From NCBI GenBank assembly GCA_015066385.1, contig SVOJ01000008.1, positions 36,409 to 100,408 on the forward strand: DNA of 64,000 bases, read 5' to 3'. The DNA comes from Oscillospiraceae bacterium (GTDB taxonomy: Bacteria; Bacillota; Clostridia; Oscillospirales; Acutalibacteraceae). The notes beneath the pieces were generated by a model. That model was given only the letters and a program-made list of their open reading frames with translations, was not told the origin of the DNA and made no database searches. The translations under genes were made by a program, and so were the position numbers. The first letter of the stretch is position 1; each line of letters begins with the position of its first letter. This document shows, one piece after another, positions 17,175-27,778 of the stretch.

Positions 17175-17969
17175 ATGGACTACATCCCTTCGGACATCAA
17201 TCCCGCAACGGGACAGCCGTATTTCCCGCAGCAGGACGATGTTGTCATCTACACCCGCAACACCTTTGCGTTCAAGGTGCGCAACCTGTCCAAATCCTAC
17301 GGCGACAATCTGGTGCTGGATAACATTTCGTTTGATATCCCCGCAGGCAGAATCGTGGGTCTGCTCGGCCCCAACGGCTGCGGTAAGACAACGCTGATCA
17401 AAATTCTGGCAGGGCTTATCAATGATTATTCGGGACTTGTCAAGGTCGACGGCAAACGCATCGGCATTGCTTCCAAATCCCACACGGCTTATCTGCCTGA
17501 CAAGACTTTCTTCCCCGGCCGTTTCCGCACGATTGACTGTATTGATTATTTCCAGGACTTCTTCACGGACTTCAACCGTGAAAAGGCAATCGATTTCATG
17601 GATCGTTTCGGCATTGAGCGCAATCAGCGTGTGCAGACCATGTCCAAGGGTATGCAGGAAAAATTGCAGTTGCTGACCGTTATGGCACGTGAAGCAGACA
17701 TTTATCTGCTTGACGAACCGCTCGGCGGCGTTGACCCCGCGGCAAGAAGCGTTATTCTTGACATTATTATGAATAACTACAAAGAGGATGCAACCGTTCT
17801 GCTGTCCACGCACCTCGTTAACGACCTTGAAACGAGTTTCGACCATGTGCTGATGCTCGGCAAGGGCAGTGTGCTTGTCAATACCGGTATCGACAATCTT
17901 CGTCAGACCGGTAAATCCGTTGAAGAAATCTTTAAGGAGGTCATCGGCGATGCTTGGGAAGTTGATTAA
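17175..17969 (+). CDS. ABC transporter ATP-binding protein
   Basis: 264 residues. Walker A is GPNGCGKTT, the signature helix is MSKGMQEKLQL (variant of LSGGQ, typical of YtrB/BcrA-like exporters), Walker B is IYLLDEPLGGVDP, and the switch His is in LSTHLVND. The first 30 residues are an unusual Pro-rich leader before FKVRNLSKSYGD. It pairs with the membrane protein whose start lies inside its 3' end (20-base overlap). The pair probably exports a peptide, antibiotic or lipid. AAGGAGACG precedes the ATG. Confidence 0.95.
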   Translation: MDYIPSDINPATGQPYFPQQDDVVIYTRNTFAFKVRNLSKSYGDNLVLDNISFDIPAGRIVGLLGPNGCGKTTLIKILAGLINDYSGLVKVDGKRIGIASKSHTAYLPDKTFFPGRFRTIDCIDYFQDFFTDFNREKAIDFMDRFGIERNQRVQTMSKGMQEKLQLLTVMAREADIYLLDEPLGGVDPAARSVILDIIMNNYKEDATVLLSTHLVNDLETSFDHVLMLGKGSVLVNTGIDNLRQTGKSVEEIFKEVIGDAWEVD

Positions 17970-18858
17970 AAACGGTTTTAAGTCCAATCTCTCCGCAACC
18001 TTTACCATTTATATCACCATGCTCATCATGAGCGTTGTGCTCGGGGCACTCATTCTGTTTGATTTCACCTCGTTCGGTACAAACGGTGCTGTGGCGGCTC
18101 TGGTTTCCAAACTGGTTGTATCGCTCGCACTTTGTGTGACCGCCATCGTTTCGGTCATTCTGACCCTCGTAGCCGTGTTCGGTGACTTCACCAGAAACAT
18201 GTACGGCACCGAAGGTCACCTGACCATGGCTCTGCCTGTCAGAGGCTCGGCTCTGCTTCTTGCAAAGTGGATTGCAGGTGCACTGTGTGTCATTATCAGT
18301 TATTTTGTTTTCTATTTAAGCCTTGTTTTTTGTGCATTTTCGGTGCTGACAGACTTAAGCGGGTATATCAACGCGGGTGATGCGGCATCCTATAATGTCT
18401 ACGCAATCGCCTGGCAGTTCATCACCTATGCCATTCAGGCTTCGGGCAAGGTCATTCCCGATGAAAGCATCATTTTCACTATGGTCAACCTGTATGCCAT
18501 GGAAGGTGCCATCCGTGTGTGCATCTTTGTGCTGCTTGTTTTCTTCGCTGTCACGCTGTCGCATGTGCGTCCGTTCAACAAGAGCAAAAAGTTAGGGCCC
18601 ATCCTTTATTTCTTTGCAAGTTTTGCTGTTACCGAAGGTCTTTCGAGATTGATTGCAAAAGTTGTTAATATCTATATGCTTGTGGATGCAAATTACGCAT
18701 TTACATTCTCTATGCAGGAAAGCGAAGCCAACCTTGCATGGTCTTACGGACTGGGGGCTTATCCCATCACGAGCGTTTACTGCTCGCTGATTATGTCCAT
18801 CGCCGTATTCCTTGTAACGGCATATCTGATAGACCGCAAGGTCAACGTGGATGCATAA
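17950..18858 (+). CDS. ABC transporter permease, ABC-2 type
   Basis: 302 residues with about six hydrophobic segments (near residues 20-42, 58-82, 108-140, 195-215, 230-250 and 275-297). It starts MLGKLIKNGFKSNLSATFTIYI, with AAGGAGG inside the ATPase gene seven bases upstream of the spacing, so translation is coupled. Short segments such as FGDFTRNMYGTEGHLTMALPVRGSALLLAKW are typical of permeases of YtrB-type systems. An ORF opening at 17869 is rejected as it overlaps the ATPase gene extensively and lacks a ribosome site. Confidence 0.9.
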   Translation: MLGKLIKNGFKSNLSATFTIYITMLIMSVVLGALILFDFTSFGTNGAVAALVSKLVVSLALCVTAIVSVILTLVAVFGDFTRNMYGTEGHLTMALPVRGSALLLAKWIAGALCVIISYFVFYLSLVFCAFSVLTDLSGYINAGDAASYNVYAIAWQFITYAIQASGKVIPDESIIFTMVNLYAMEGAIRVCIFVLLVFFAVTLSHVRPFNKSKKLGPILYFFASFAVTEGLSRLIAKVVNIYMLVDANYAFTFSMQESEANLAWSYGLGAYPITSVYCSLIMSIAVFLVTAYLIDRKVNVDA

Positions 18859-18884
18859 TTTGTGCCAAAAGGGAGGGGAACGGT

Positions 18885-19508
18885 TTGGAACTTCGTATCA
18901 TTGATATATCAAAGGATATTCTGGACTGTCCCGTCTATCCGGGGGATCCCGAACCGCAATTGCAATTGGTGTCGGGCATCCGCAAAGGCGATGCCTGCAA
19001 TGTTGCGCAACTGACCATGTGCCTGCACACGGGAACACATGCGGATGCACCTTTGCATTTCATTGACGGTGCAGCGCCCATCAACCATACAGATCTGTCC
19101 GCGTTCATCGGTGAATGTGTGGTGGTGGAATGTTCCGAAGGGCTGATCACGGGGGAAACGGTCAATGCCGCTTTCCCGAAAGCCGATCGTATTCTCGTCA
19201 AAGGCAACGGTAAAGCCTTTTTCGATGTCACTGCGGCGGAGGAACTCACCTTTGCAGGGGTGAAACTCATCGGTACGGATGCCGCATCCATCGGTGTGTT
19301 CGGCAATGAAGCCCCTGCGCACAAAGCCTTTCTGCGTGAAAAAACCGCCATCCTCGAAAACCTCGACCTTTCAAAGGTGCAGGCGGGAAAATATTTCCTT
19401 ATGGCACAACCGCTGAAGATCAAAGGTGTCGAAGCCGCACCCTGCCGTGCGGTGCTGATCGAAGACTATCTGTTCTGGGGAGGCAAACGCGGATTTGGTG
19501 TATTCTGA
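18885..19508 (+). CDS. Cyclase-family metal-dependent hydrolase (kynurenine formamidase-like)
   Basis: 207 residues from a TTG start (18885) six bases after GGGAGGGG; the in-frame ATG at 18738 lies deep in the permease gene. The family metal motif HTGTHADAPLHF (HxGTHxDxPxH) is intact, preceded by the typical N-terminus IDISKDILDCPVYPGDP and followed by GTDAASIG, a shared late motif. Members hydrolyse N-formylkynurenine, isatin or cyclic amides; substrate here is unknown. It follows the ABC permease by 26 bases, which suggests one unit with the transporter. AT-rich 19509-19584 before pgk has no terminator. Confidence 0.9.
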   Translation: MELRIIDISKDILDCPVYPGDPEPQLQLVSGIRKGDACNVAQLTMCLHTGTHADAPLHFIDGAAPINHTDLSAFIGECVVVECSEGLITGETVNAAFPKADRILVKGNGKAFFDVTAAEELTFAGVKLIGTDAASIGVFGNEAPAHKAFLREKTAILENLDLSKVQAGKYFLMAQPLKIKGVEAAPCRAVLIEDYLFWGGKRGFGVF

Positions 19509-19584
19509 TTTTTGTTAATAACCTCTCACGGGGATATTTATTCAGTCTTAATAATTTTAATCATAAAAAAGGAGTCAAAAAACT

Positions 19585-20775
19585 ATGGGCAATCTCAACA
19601 AAAGAACCGTAGAGAACCTTGACGTAAAAGGCAAGAAAGTTCTCGTACGCTGCGACTTCAACGTCAAAATGGAAAACGGTGTTATCACCAGCGACAAGCG
19701 TATCGTTGCCGCTCTTCCCACCATCAAGTACCTTATTGAAAACGGTGCAAAAGTTATTCTTTGCTCCCACCTCGGCAGACCCAAGGGTGAAGTCAACCCC
19801 GAATTCTCCATGAAGCCCGTCGCAGAATGCCTTGCAGGCTATCTCGGTCAGGAAGTCAAACTGGCAGAAGACGTTGTCGGCGAAAGCGCACAGGCACTTG
19901 CTGCCGAACTCAAAGACGGCGAAGTCATGCTTCTTGAAAACGTACGTTTCGAAGCAGGCGAAACCAAGAACTGCCCCGAACTGAGCAAAAAGTTTGCTGA
20001 TCTTGCAGAACTGTTTGTCAGCGATGCTTTCGGCACTGTTCACAGAGCACATGCTTCCACCGCAGGCGTTGCCGCATATCTTCCCTCTGCTGTCGGTTTC
20101 CTGATTCAGAAGGAACTCGAAGTTATGGGCGGCGCTCTTGAAAATCCCGTTCGTCCGCTTGTTGCCGTTCTCGGCGGCGCAAAGGTTTCCGACAAGATCG
20201 GTGTTATCGAAAACCTCATCGAAAAGTGCGACACCATCATCATCGGCGGCGGTATGGCTTACACCTTCTTCAAGGCTCTCGGCAACGAAGTCGGTACTTC
20301 CATCTGCGAAAACGACAAGCTTGACCTTGCCCGCGAACTCATGGCAAAGGCACGCGCAAAGGGCGTCAACTTCCTTCTTCCCGTTGACAACATCATCGGT
20401 AAGGAATATAAGTGCGACACTCCCTGCATGCGCATTTACTCTGACTCCATTCCCGACGGCTGGATGGGTCTTGACATCGGTACCACCACACAGGAACTCT
20501 TCGCAAAGTCCATTCAGGGTGCAGGCACCGTCATCTGGAACGGCCCGATGGGTGTTTCCGAATGGGAAAACTTTGCAGGCGGCACCACCGCCGTTGCACA
20601 GGCTATTGCTGATTCCGGTTCCATCTCCATCATCGGCGGCGGCGACTCCGCAGCTGCGATCAAGAAGCTCGGCTTTGCTGACAAGATGACCCACATCTCC
20701 ACCGGCGGCGGTGCATCTCTTGAATTCCTGGAAGGCAAAGAACTTCCCGGCATCGCTTGCATCAGCGAGAAATAA
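19585..20775 (+). CDS. pgk: Phosphoglycerate kinase
   Basis: 396 residues. Transfers phosphate from 1,3-bisphosphoglycerate to ADP. Motifs are complete: [99 protein letters not shown] and the C-terminal [11 protein letters not shown] ... [28 protein letters not shown] precedes the ATG. It leads a glycolytic operon pgk-tpiA-gpmI and shows very strong codon bias, as expected for a highly expressed gene. gapA is not in the window. Confidence 0.98.
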   Translation: MGNLNKRTVENLDVKGKKVLVRCDFNVKMENGVITSDKRIVAALPTIKYLIENGAKVILCSHLGRPKGEVNPEFSMKPVAECLAGYLGQEVKLAEDVVGESAQALAAELKDGEVMLLENVRFEAGETKNCPELSKKFADLAELFVSDAFGTVHRAHASTAGVAAYLPSAVGFLIQKELEVMGGALENPVRPLVAVLGGAKVSDKIGVIENLIEKCDTIIIGGGMAYTFFKALGNEVGTSICENDKLDLARELMAKARAKGVNFLLPVDNIIGKEYKCDTPCMRIYSDSIPDGWMGLDIGTTTQELFAKSIQGAGTVIWNGPMGVSEWENFAGGTTAVAQAIADSGSISIIGGGDSAAAIKKLGFADKMTHISTGGGASLEFLEGKELPGIACISEK

Positions 20776-20789
20776 AATAAAAAATTAAA

Positions 20790-20825
20790 CAGGGGGACGG
20801 GTTTTTGATTACACCCGTCGCCCTG
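20790..20825 (+). other. Stem-loop between pgk and tpiA
   Basis: CAGGGGGACGGGT (20790-20802) pairs with ACCCGTCGCCCTG (20813-20825) with one mismatch and is followed by ATTTT. It could be a weak terminator or an mRNA-processing stem that sets pgk/tpiA ratios. The arm CAGGGGGACGG is also found in the REP-like element at 8544-8554. Confidence 0.6.
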
Positions 20826-20845
20826 ATTTTACGGAGGAAAAACAA

Positions 20846-21613
20846 ATGAACAAAGCTCTTCGCAAGGCAGTTATTGCCGGCAACTGGAAAATGAACAACA
20901 CCCCCGACACCACCAAGGCTACCATCGAAGCTATGAAACCCCTCGTAGCAGATGCAGACTGTGATGTCGTTCTCTGCGTACCTTACATTGACATTCCCGC
21001 CGCTCTGGAAGCCACCGCAGGCTCCAACATCAAAATCGGTGCCGAAAACTGCCACTGGGCTGTTTCCGGTGCATTCACCGGCGAAGTTTCCGCTGAAATG
21101 CTCAAGGCAATCGGCGTTCCCTATGTTATCATCGGCCATTCCGAAAGAAGACAGTATTTCGGCGAAACCGACGAAACCGTCAACAAGCGTGTCCGTGCCG
21201 CTTTGGATGCAGGTCTCATCGTTATTCTTTGCGTAGGCGAAGTCAAAGAAGAACGTCTGCAGGGTGTTACTTCCGAAGTCGTCCGCAAGCAGACCAAGGT
21301 TGCTCTCGGCGGTGTTTCCGAAGCTGAACTCGACAACATCATCCTTGCCTACGAACCCGTATGGGCAATCGGCACAGGCCTTACCGCTACGCCCGAACAG
21401 GCACAGGAAGTCTGTGCAGACATCCGTGCTCTTGTCGGTGAACTCTACAACAAGGCAGCTGCTGACAAGTTCGTCATCCAGTACGGCGGATCCATGAACG
21501 CTGCAAACGCTGCTGAACTTCTTGACAAAGAAGATGTTGACGGCGGTCTCATCGGCGGTGCTTCCCTGAAAGCACAGGACTTCTCCGTCATCGTCAAGGC
21601 TGCTTCCAGATAA
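20846..21613 (+). CDS. tpiA: Triosephosphate isomerase
   Basis: 255 residues. Interconverts dihydroxyacetone phosphate and glyceraldehyde 3-phosphate. N-terminal VIAGNWKMNN carries the active Asn and Lys, IIGHSERRQYFGE the catalytic His, and ILAYEPVWAIGTGLTATPEQAQ the catalytic Glu and loop 6; the phosphate-binding end is QYGGSMNAAN ... GLIGGASL. ACGGAGGAAAAAC precedes the ATG. gpmI begins 12 bases after the stop. An ancient core gene with no irregular features. Confidence 0.98.
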   Translation: MNKALRKAVIAGNWKMNNTPDTTKATIEAMKPLVADADCDVVLCVPYIDIPAALEATAGSNIKIGAENCHWAVSGAFTGEVSAEMLKAIGVPYVIIGHSERRQYFGETDETVNKRVRAALDAGLIVILCVGEVKEERLQGVTSEVVRKQTKVALGGVSEAELDNIILAYEPVWAIGTGLTATPEQAQEVCADIRALVGELYNKAAADKFVIQYGGSMNAANAAELLDKEDVDGGLIGGASLKAQDFSVIVKAASR

Positions 21614-21625
21614 GTGAGGTTTGAC

Positions 21626-23194
<1,569 letters not shown>

Positions 23195-23233
23195 AATTAA
23201 GAACAGTATTTTTTTGAAAGGATGGAAAATTTT

Positions 23234-25030
23234 ATGACAGAAAACAGACTGATCGGCTCCTATCCCGTCATCGGTATCCGTCCCGTCATCGACGGACGCA
23301 GAGGCCCGCTGAAGGTCCGCGAATCCCTTGAAGATCAGACAATGGGTATGGCACAGGCCGCCAAGAAACTGTTTGAAGAAAATCTTTGCTATTCCAACGG
23401 CGAACCCGTCCGTGTTGTTATTGCAGACACCACCATCGGCCGCGTTGCCGAAGCCGCCGCTTGTGCAGATAAATTCAAAAGAGAAGGCGTGGACATCACC
23501 TTGTCCGTCACTCCCTGCTGGTGCTACGGCTCGGAAACCATGGATATGGATCCCAACACCATCAAAGGTGTATGGGGCCTGAACGCAACCGAAAGACCGG
23601 GTGCCGTTTACCTTGCATCCGTTCTTGCCGCCCACGCACAGAAGGGTCTGCCCGCATTCGGCATTTACGGCAAGGATGTTGTGGATGCCGATGATATGCG
23701 CATTCCCGCTGACGTAGAAGAAAAACTGCTTCGCTTTGCAAAGGCCGCTGTTGCCGCCGCTACCATGAGAGGCAAGAGCTATCTGCAGATCGGTTCCATC
23801 TGCATGGGTATTGCAGGTTCTTCCATCGACCCGAACTTCCTCGAAGAATACCTCGGCATGCGTGTTGAATCCGTTGACGAAGTGGAAATTATCCGCCGCA
23901 TGACCGAAGGCATCTATGACGAAGAAGAATTCCAAAGAGCCCTCAAGTGGACAAAAGAAAAATGTCCCGAAGGCTTCGACAAGAACCCCGAATTCGTCCG
24001 CAAGTCCGACGAACAGAAGGAACAGGATTGGGAATTTGTTGTCAAAATGATGTGCATCATCAAGGACCTCATGAACGGCAACAAGAACCTTCCCGCAGGC
24101 CGTGAAGAAGAAATGGTCGGCCACAATGCCATCGCCGCCGGTTTCCAGGGTCAGCGTCAGTGGACAGACTTCTATCCCAACGCAGACTTTGCAGAAGCAC
24201 TGCTCAACACCTCTTTCGACTGGAACGGCATCCGCGAACCCTACATTCTTGCCACCGAAAACGACGTTCTCAACGGTATTTCCATGCTGTTCATGAAGTT
24301 GCTCACCAACCGTCCGCAGATGTTTGCAGACGTGCGTACCTGCTGGAACGGCGAATCCATCAAGCGTGTCACCGGTTACGACATCGAAGGCCATGCAAAG
24401 GATGCAAACGGCCTGATTCATCTTATCAACTCCGGTGCCTGCTGTCTTGACGCCTGCGGCGAAGCCAAGAACGCAGACGGCAACGGCGAAATCAAAGAAT
24501 GGTACAATGTGACTGAGGAGGATATGGAAACAATCCTCAAGGCTACCACATGGAATGCCGCAGACAACGGCTATTTCAGAGGCGGCGGATATTCTTCCCG
24601 TTTCCTCACCAGAGCCGAAATGCCCGCTACCATGATCCGTCTGAATCTCGTCAAGGGCCTCGGTCCCTGCATCCAGATCTGCGAAGGCTGGACGGTCAAC
24701 CTGCCCGACGAAGTTTCCGACATCATCTGGAAACGTACCGACTACACATGGCCCTGCACATGGTTTGCTCCGCGTTGCGACGATTCTGCCGCATTCGCAA
24801 GTGCTTATGACCTGATGAACCACTGGGGTGCCAACCACGGTGCAATCTCCTACGGCCACATCGGTGCAGACATCATCACACTGTGCTCCATGCTCAGAAT
24901 CCCCGTCAGCATGCACAACGTGCCCGATGAAAAAATCTTCCGTCCCGCTTGCTGGAACGCATTCGGCACCAAGGATCTCGAAAGTGCAGACTTCCGTGCC
25001 TGTGAAGCCTACGGCCCGCTTTACAAATAA
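23234..25030 (+). CDS. fucI: L-fucose isomerase
   Basis: 598 residues, near the 591 of the enterobacterial enzyme. Interconverts L-fucose and L-fuculose (and D-arabinose/D-ribulose) with a manganese site. Family segments include [112 protein letters not shown] and, near the end, [19 protein letters not shown] with the metal His. The ATG at 23234 has AAAGGATGG at proper distance; the ATG at 23222 overlaps it. It shares the pgk-tpiA-gpmI transcript, suggesting constitutive entry of fucose carbon. No fucK or fucA is adjacent. Confidence 0.96.
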   Translation: MTENRLIGSYPVIGIRPVIDGRRGPLKVRESLEDQTMGMAQAAKKLFEENLCYSNGEPVRVVIADTTIGRVAEAAACADKFKREGVDITLSVTPCWCYGSETMDMDPNTIKGVWGLNATERPGAVYLASVLAAHAQKGLPAFGIYGKDVVDADDMRIPADVEEKLLRFAKAAVAAATMRGKSYLQIGSICMGIAGSSIDPNFLEEYLGMRVESVDEVEIIRRMTEGIYDEEEFQRALKWTKEKCPEGFDKNPEFVRKSDEQKEQDWEFVVKMMCIIKDLMNGNKNLPAGREEEMVGHNAIAAGFQGQRQWTDFYPNADFAEALLNTSFDWNGIREPYILATENDVLNGISMLFMKLLTNRPQMFADVRTCWNGESIKRVTGYDIEGHAKDANGLIHLINSGACCLDACGEAKNADGNGEIKEWYNVTEEDMETILKATTWNAADNGYFRGGGYSSRFLTRAEMPATMIRLNLVKGLGPCIQICEGWTVNLPDEVSDIIWKRTDYTWPCTWFAPRCDDSAAFASAYDLMNHWGANHGAISYGHIGADIITLCSMLRIPVSMHNVPDEKIFRPACWNAFGTKDLESADFRACEAYGPLYK

Positions 25031-25037
25031 GCGATCG

Positions 25038-25064
25038 AACCCCCGTTCATCGAACGGGGGTTTT
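25038..25064 (+). terminator. Terminator of the pgk-tpiA-gpmI-fucI operon
   Basis: AACCCCCGTTC, loop ATC, GAACGGGGGTTTT; 8 bases after the fucI stop. Confidence 0.92.
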
Positions 25065-25086
25065 AAAATGGAGGATAAACCGTAAT

Positions 25087-25309
25087 AATGCAAAATGCAA
25101 GAATGCAAAATGCAAAATTAAAGGGTCGCTTACGCTCCGATTATAGAGCATAAATAACTTTGATTTTAATACAAAGCCTCATTTTTTAATTTATTTTTGT
25201 AAAGGATGCCACAAAATTACCGTTGCTCGCACAAGATTAAAATTTATATCTTCTATAAATGCCAACGCAGTTCCGATAATTTTGCATTTTGCATTTTTCA
25301 TTTTGCATT
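25087..25309. repeat. 223-bp element with long ATGCAAA-type terminal inverted repeats
   Basis: 25087-25120 is a 34-base run of repeated AATGCAAAATGCAA units; 25277-25309 is its inverted copy with one base missing and one or two changes. The interior (25121-25276) is AT-rich, noncoding, and has no open frame worth calling. The form is that of a miniature inverted-repeat element or an extended cruciform. It fills most of the 380-base gap between fucI and the HTH gene. Confidence 0.65.
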
Positions 25310-25410
25310 CAGGGCAACAGCCCGATAAACTCCAATTTCCACTCTCCGTAGGTTGTCTTCTGTTACGGTATGTATTATACTATTACCATATCGCCAAAAG
25401 GAGAGAACCT

Positions 25411-25995
25411 ATGAATACCTATGTAACCGGACAGACCATCAAAAAACTGCGTGAAGCCAAAGGCTTAACCCAGTCTGACCTTGCAGACCGCATCGGTGTC
25501 AGCAGTAAAGCCGTTTCCAAATGGGAAACCGCCAAAGGTCTGCCCGATATTTCTTTGTTGGAACCCTTAAGCCTTGCCCTCGGCGTTTCGGTGTCGGAAC
25601 TGCTGTCCGGCAATACGGTCGTCAATAAAAACATTTCATCCAATATTCTCTTTTCAAAATTCTATGTCTGCCCCGTCTGCGGCAACATTATCCATGCAAC
25701 AGGGGAAAGTGTGATTTCCTGCTGCGGCATCACCTTGCCGCCGCTGGAAGCGGAAGACACGGACGAAGACCACACCGTCACCATCGAACCCGTTGAGGAT
25801 GAAAAATTCATCACCGTCAAGCACCCCATGACCAAAAGCCATTTTATTTCGTTTTTGGCCTATGTCACCTCCGACAAGGTGCACTTTGTCAAACTCTACC
25901 CCGAAGGCAACGCAGAAACAAGAATGCAGTTCCGCGGCAGGGGATATCTGTATCTGTATTGCAACAAACACGGCTTGATGAAAGTCAGGGTATAA
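25411..25995 (+). CDS. XRE-type HTH fused to a desulfoferrodoxin/superoxide-reductase-like domain
   Basis: 194 residues. Residues 6-65 are an XRE HTH (IKKLREAKGLTQSDLADRIG, SSKAVSKWETAKGLPD). Residues 84-194 follow the desulfoferrodoxin plan: a rubredoxin-like site with Cys87, Cys90, Cys104 and Cys105 (CPVCG ... SCCG), then a superoxide-reductase-like site with His121, His138 (KHPM), His144 and the closing YCNKHGLMK (Cys184, His187). The Glu-Lys that normally precedes the first His is DED here, so the catalytic Lys seems absent. It is plausibly a redox or iron-responsive regulator rather than an enzyme. The ATG at 25411 follows AAAAGGAGAG; an upstream in-frame opening runs into the repeat element. 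Confidence 0.88.
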   Translation: MNTYVTGQTIKKLREAKGLTQSDLADRIGVSSKAVSKWETAKGLPDISLLEPLSLALGVSVSELLSGNTVVNKNISSNILFSKFYVCPVCGNIIHATGESVISCCGITLPPLEAEDTDEDHTVTIEPVEDEKFITVKHPMTKSHFISFLAYVTSDKVHFVKLYPEGNAETRMQFRGRGYLYLYCNKHGLMKVRV

Positions 25996-26021
25996 AAAAT
26001 TTATATTTCCTGTTATTTCTA

Positions 26022-26050
26022 TTGCTGTTTTCCGTAAAATGTGGTAAGAT
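26022..26050 (+). promoter_or_regulatory. Promoter of the Fic gene, with a tandem 12-bp repeat at its start region
   Basis: TTGCTG (26022-26027), 17-base spacer, TAAGAT (26045-26050). A tandem AAGATAATAAGC pair overlaps the -10 and initial transcribed region (about 26046-26069). Confidence 0.5.
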
Positions 26051-26089
26051 AATAAGCAAGATAATAAGCAAGTTAAAGGAGAAAAAGTG

Positions 26090-27082
26090 ATGTCGGATTA
26101 TGTCCCTCCTTATCAGATCACCGATAAAATACTGACCCTTGTTGCTTTGATTTCCGAAAAAATCGGAAGGATCACCCAACGAAGCAATCTTGATGCAAAA
26201 CCACATCTGCGAAAAAACAATAAAATAAAATCCATTCATTCTTCCCTTGCCATAGAAGCCAATTCACTGACCCTCGGTGAGGTGAAGGATGTTATCAACG
26301 GCAAAACCGTCCTCGGTGCGGAAAAAGAAATTCAGGAAGTCAAAAATGCATATGCCGCTTATGACGAAATTGCAAGTCTTGATGTTTACAGTCTGCAGGA
26401 ACTGCAAAGATTGCACGGCATTATGACAAAATATTTGACGGATGTCAGCGGTTCTTTCCGACTTGGCGAAGAGGGTGTTTTCAGCGACGGAAAGTGCATT
26501 TTTATGGCACCGCCGGCAAAACTTGTCCCGTCTCTTATGGAAGATTTATTCGCATGGATGAAACGCAGTCAGGGCATTGTGCATCCGCTGATTCTTTCTG
26601 CTGTTTTTCATTATGAGTTTGTTTTCATTCACCCGTTTACCGACGGCAACGGCAGAATGGCAAGGCTCTGGCACACGGCAATTCTTGCAAAATGGCAGCC
26701 GATTTTTGAGTTTATCCCGATTGAAAGTCAGATTGAAAAATTTCAAAACGGCTATTATGATGCGATTTCAAAATGCCACACTAACGGCAGCAGCACCGTG
26801 TTTATAGAATTCATGCTTGAGCAGATCAATACGGTTCTGGATGAAATCAGCATTGCTGTAACGGCACCGGGCAGCCATGTTTCGGAATATGTCAGCCGCT
26901 TGCTGTCGGCTATGGAATACGATACCCCGTATTCATCGAATGAACTGCTTGCATTATTGGGGCTTAAATCCAAAGAAACTTTACGCAAGAATTACCTCAT
27001 CCCCGCAATCCGGGACAATTTGATCTGCATGACCGAGCCCGATAAACCCAACAGCAGAAATCAGAGATATATAAAGAAATAA
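26090..27082 (+). CDS. Fic-domain protein with N-terminal inhibitory motif and C-terminal winged helix
   Basis: 330 residues. The Fic core HPFTDGNGRMAR (HxFxDGNGRxxR) is intact near residue 183, so AMP or other nucleotide transfer to a target hydroxyl is possible. An upstream helix SSLAIEANSLT matches the S/TxxxE-type autoinhibitory motif of class II Fic proteins. The C-terminal 75 residues (YSSNELLALLGLKSKETLRKNYLIPAI) look like a winged helix often found in this subclass. The ATG at 26090 sits 8 bases after AAAGGAG; GTG 26087 is an alternative. It converges with the AT-rich three-gene cassette. Target unknown; no antitoxin is adjacent. Confidence 0.92.
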   Translation: MSDYVPPYQITDKILTLVALISEKIGRITQRSNLDAKPHLRKNNKIKSIHSSLAIEANSLTLGEVKDVINGKTVLGAEKEIQEVKNAYAAYDEIASLDVYSLQELQRLHGIMTKYLTDVSGSFRLGEEGVFSDGKCIFMAPPAKLVPSLMEDLFAWMKRSQGIVHPLILSAVFHYEFVFIHPFTDGNGRMARLWHTAILAKWQPIFEFIPIESQIEKFQNGYYDAISKCHTNGSSTVFIEFMLEQINTVLDEISIAVTAPGSHVSEYVSRLLSAMEYDTPYSSNELLALLGLKSKETLRKNYLIPAIRDNLICMTEPDKPNSRNQRYIKK

Positions 27083-27096
27083 GCAAAAAAGCAAAA

Positions 27097-27128
27097 CCTC
27101 CTTGTTCCGGAAAGCGGAGCAGGGAGGG
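27097..27128 (+). terminator. Probable terminator of the Fic gene
   Basis: CCTCCTTGTTCC pairs with GGAGCAGGGAGG (two G-U pairs) around GGAAAGC. The downstream tract is only moderately T-rich. Confidence 0.5.
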
Positions 27129-27193
27129 CTTAGTATTTATAAATCAGGTTTTGATAAAAGACAGATTTTCCAATTTCTATTTATTTTCCTTTG

Positions 27194-27757
27194 TCAATAA
27201 TTATTATCATAGTTATTGTTTTCCTCGGCTGAAATACTGTCTTTAATAGAATCAATTCGGTCATTTATGTCATCAATATAATCGTCTAAATCAGACATAT
27301 CTGACCTGATATCAGAAATTTCTCCCTGCAAATCATCTAATGAAGATTCAAGACTTTCGATTTTTCCATACAATCCTTTCATTGCCAGTATAAATTCTAC
27401 TTTCAGCCCTTTATCATCTAATGAAAACAAGCGGTTTCTTTCAATCGCAATTTCGTCTTTTTCGCGTTGAAGCTGTTCTTGTTTCTTTTTAGCATCTCTT
27501 TCTTGAGAAGCTAATTGCTTTTTTCTATATTCACTGTCAACTTTTTGCTGTTCTGCAATGCGTTGTTCCTTTTTTAACGAGCGTATTTCATCTCTTTTTT
27601 CTTTTTCAAAATCTCTTTGGGCTTTTCTCTCTTCCTTTGCAAGATTTCTTTGAGCTTTGCGTTCTTCTTTTTCAATATCACGTTGCTTTTTTTCTTGCTT
27701 TTTCCTTTGAGCATCGATAATGATATTATCTGCTTTTTCTTTTACTTTCTCAAACAT
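27194..27757 (-). CDS. Highly charged coiled-coil protein (cassette gene 3)
   Basis: 187 residues. Residues about 10-110 are an almost unbroken Lys/Glu/Arg/Gln helix with near-repeats such as KEERKAQRNLAKEERKAQRDFEKEKRD. Residues 115-130 contain the hydrophobic FILAMKGLYGKIESLESSL, and the end is a second, acidic coiled coil (DLQGEISDIRSDMSDLDDYIDDINDRIDSIKDSI) with an Asn-rich tail. No signal peptide or catalytic motif. AAAGAAGGTTATC-type sequence precedes the ATG. The region is much richer in A and T than the neighbouring core genes, which suggests transfer. Likely a structural or scaffolding partner of the two upstream genes. Confidence 0.8.
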   Translation of the reverse strand: MFEKVKEKADNIIIDAQRKKQEKKQRDIEKEERKAQRNLAKEERKAQRDFEKEKRDEIRSLKKEQRIAEQQKVDSEYRKKQLASQERDAKKKQEQLQREKDEIAIERNRLFSLDDKGLKVEFILAMKGLYGKIESLESSLDDLQGEISDIRSDMSDLDDYIDDINDRIDSIKDSISAEENNNYDNNY

Positions 27758-27778
27758 ATTAAGATAACCTTCTTTCTT

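Noticed and set aside
16914..18008. A 364-codon minus-strand frame opposite the ABC ATPase
   Set aside because: Shadow frame; Walker and signature motifs prove the plus-strand gene.
19561..20694. A 377-codon minus-strand frame opposite pgk
   Set aside because: Shadow of pgk; no ribosome site and low-complexity, unfamilied translation.
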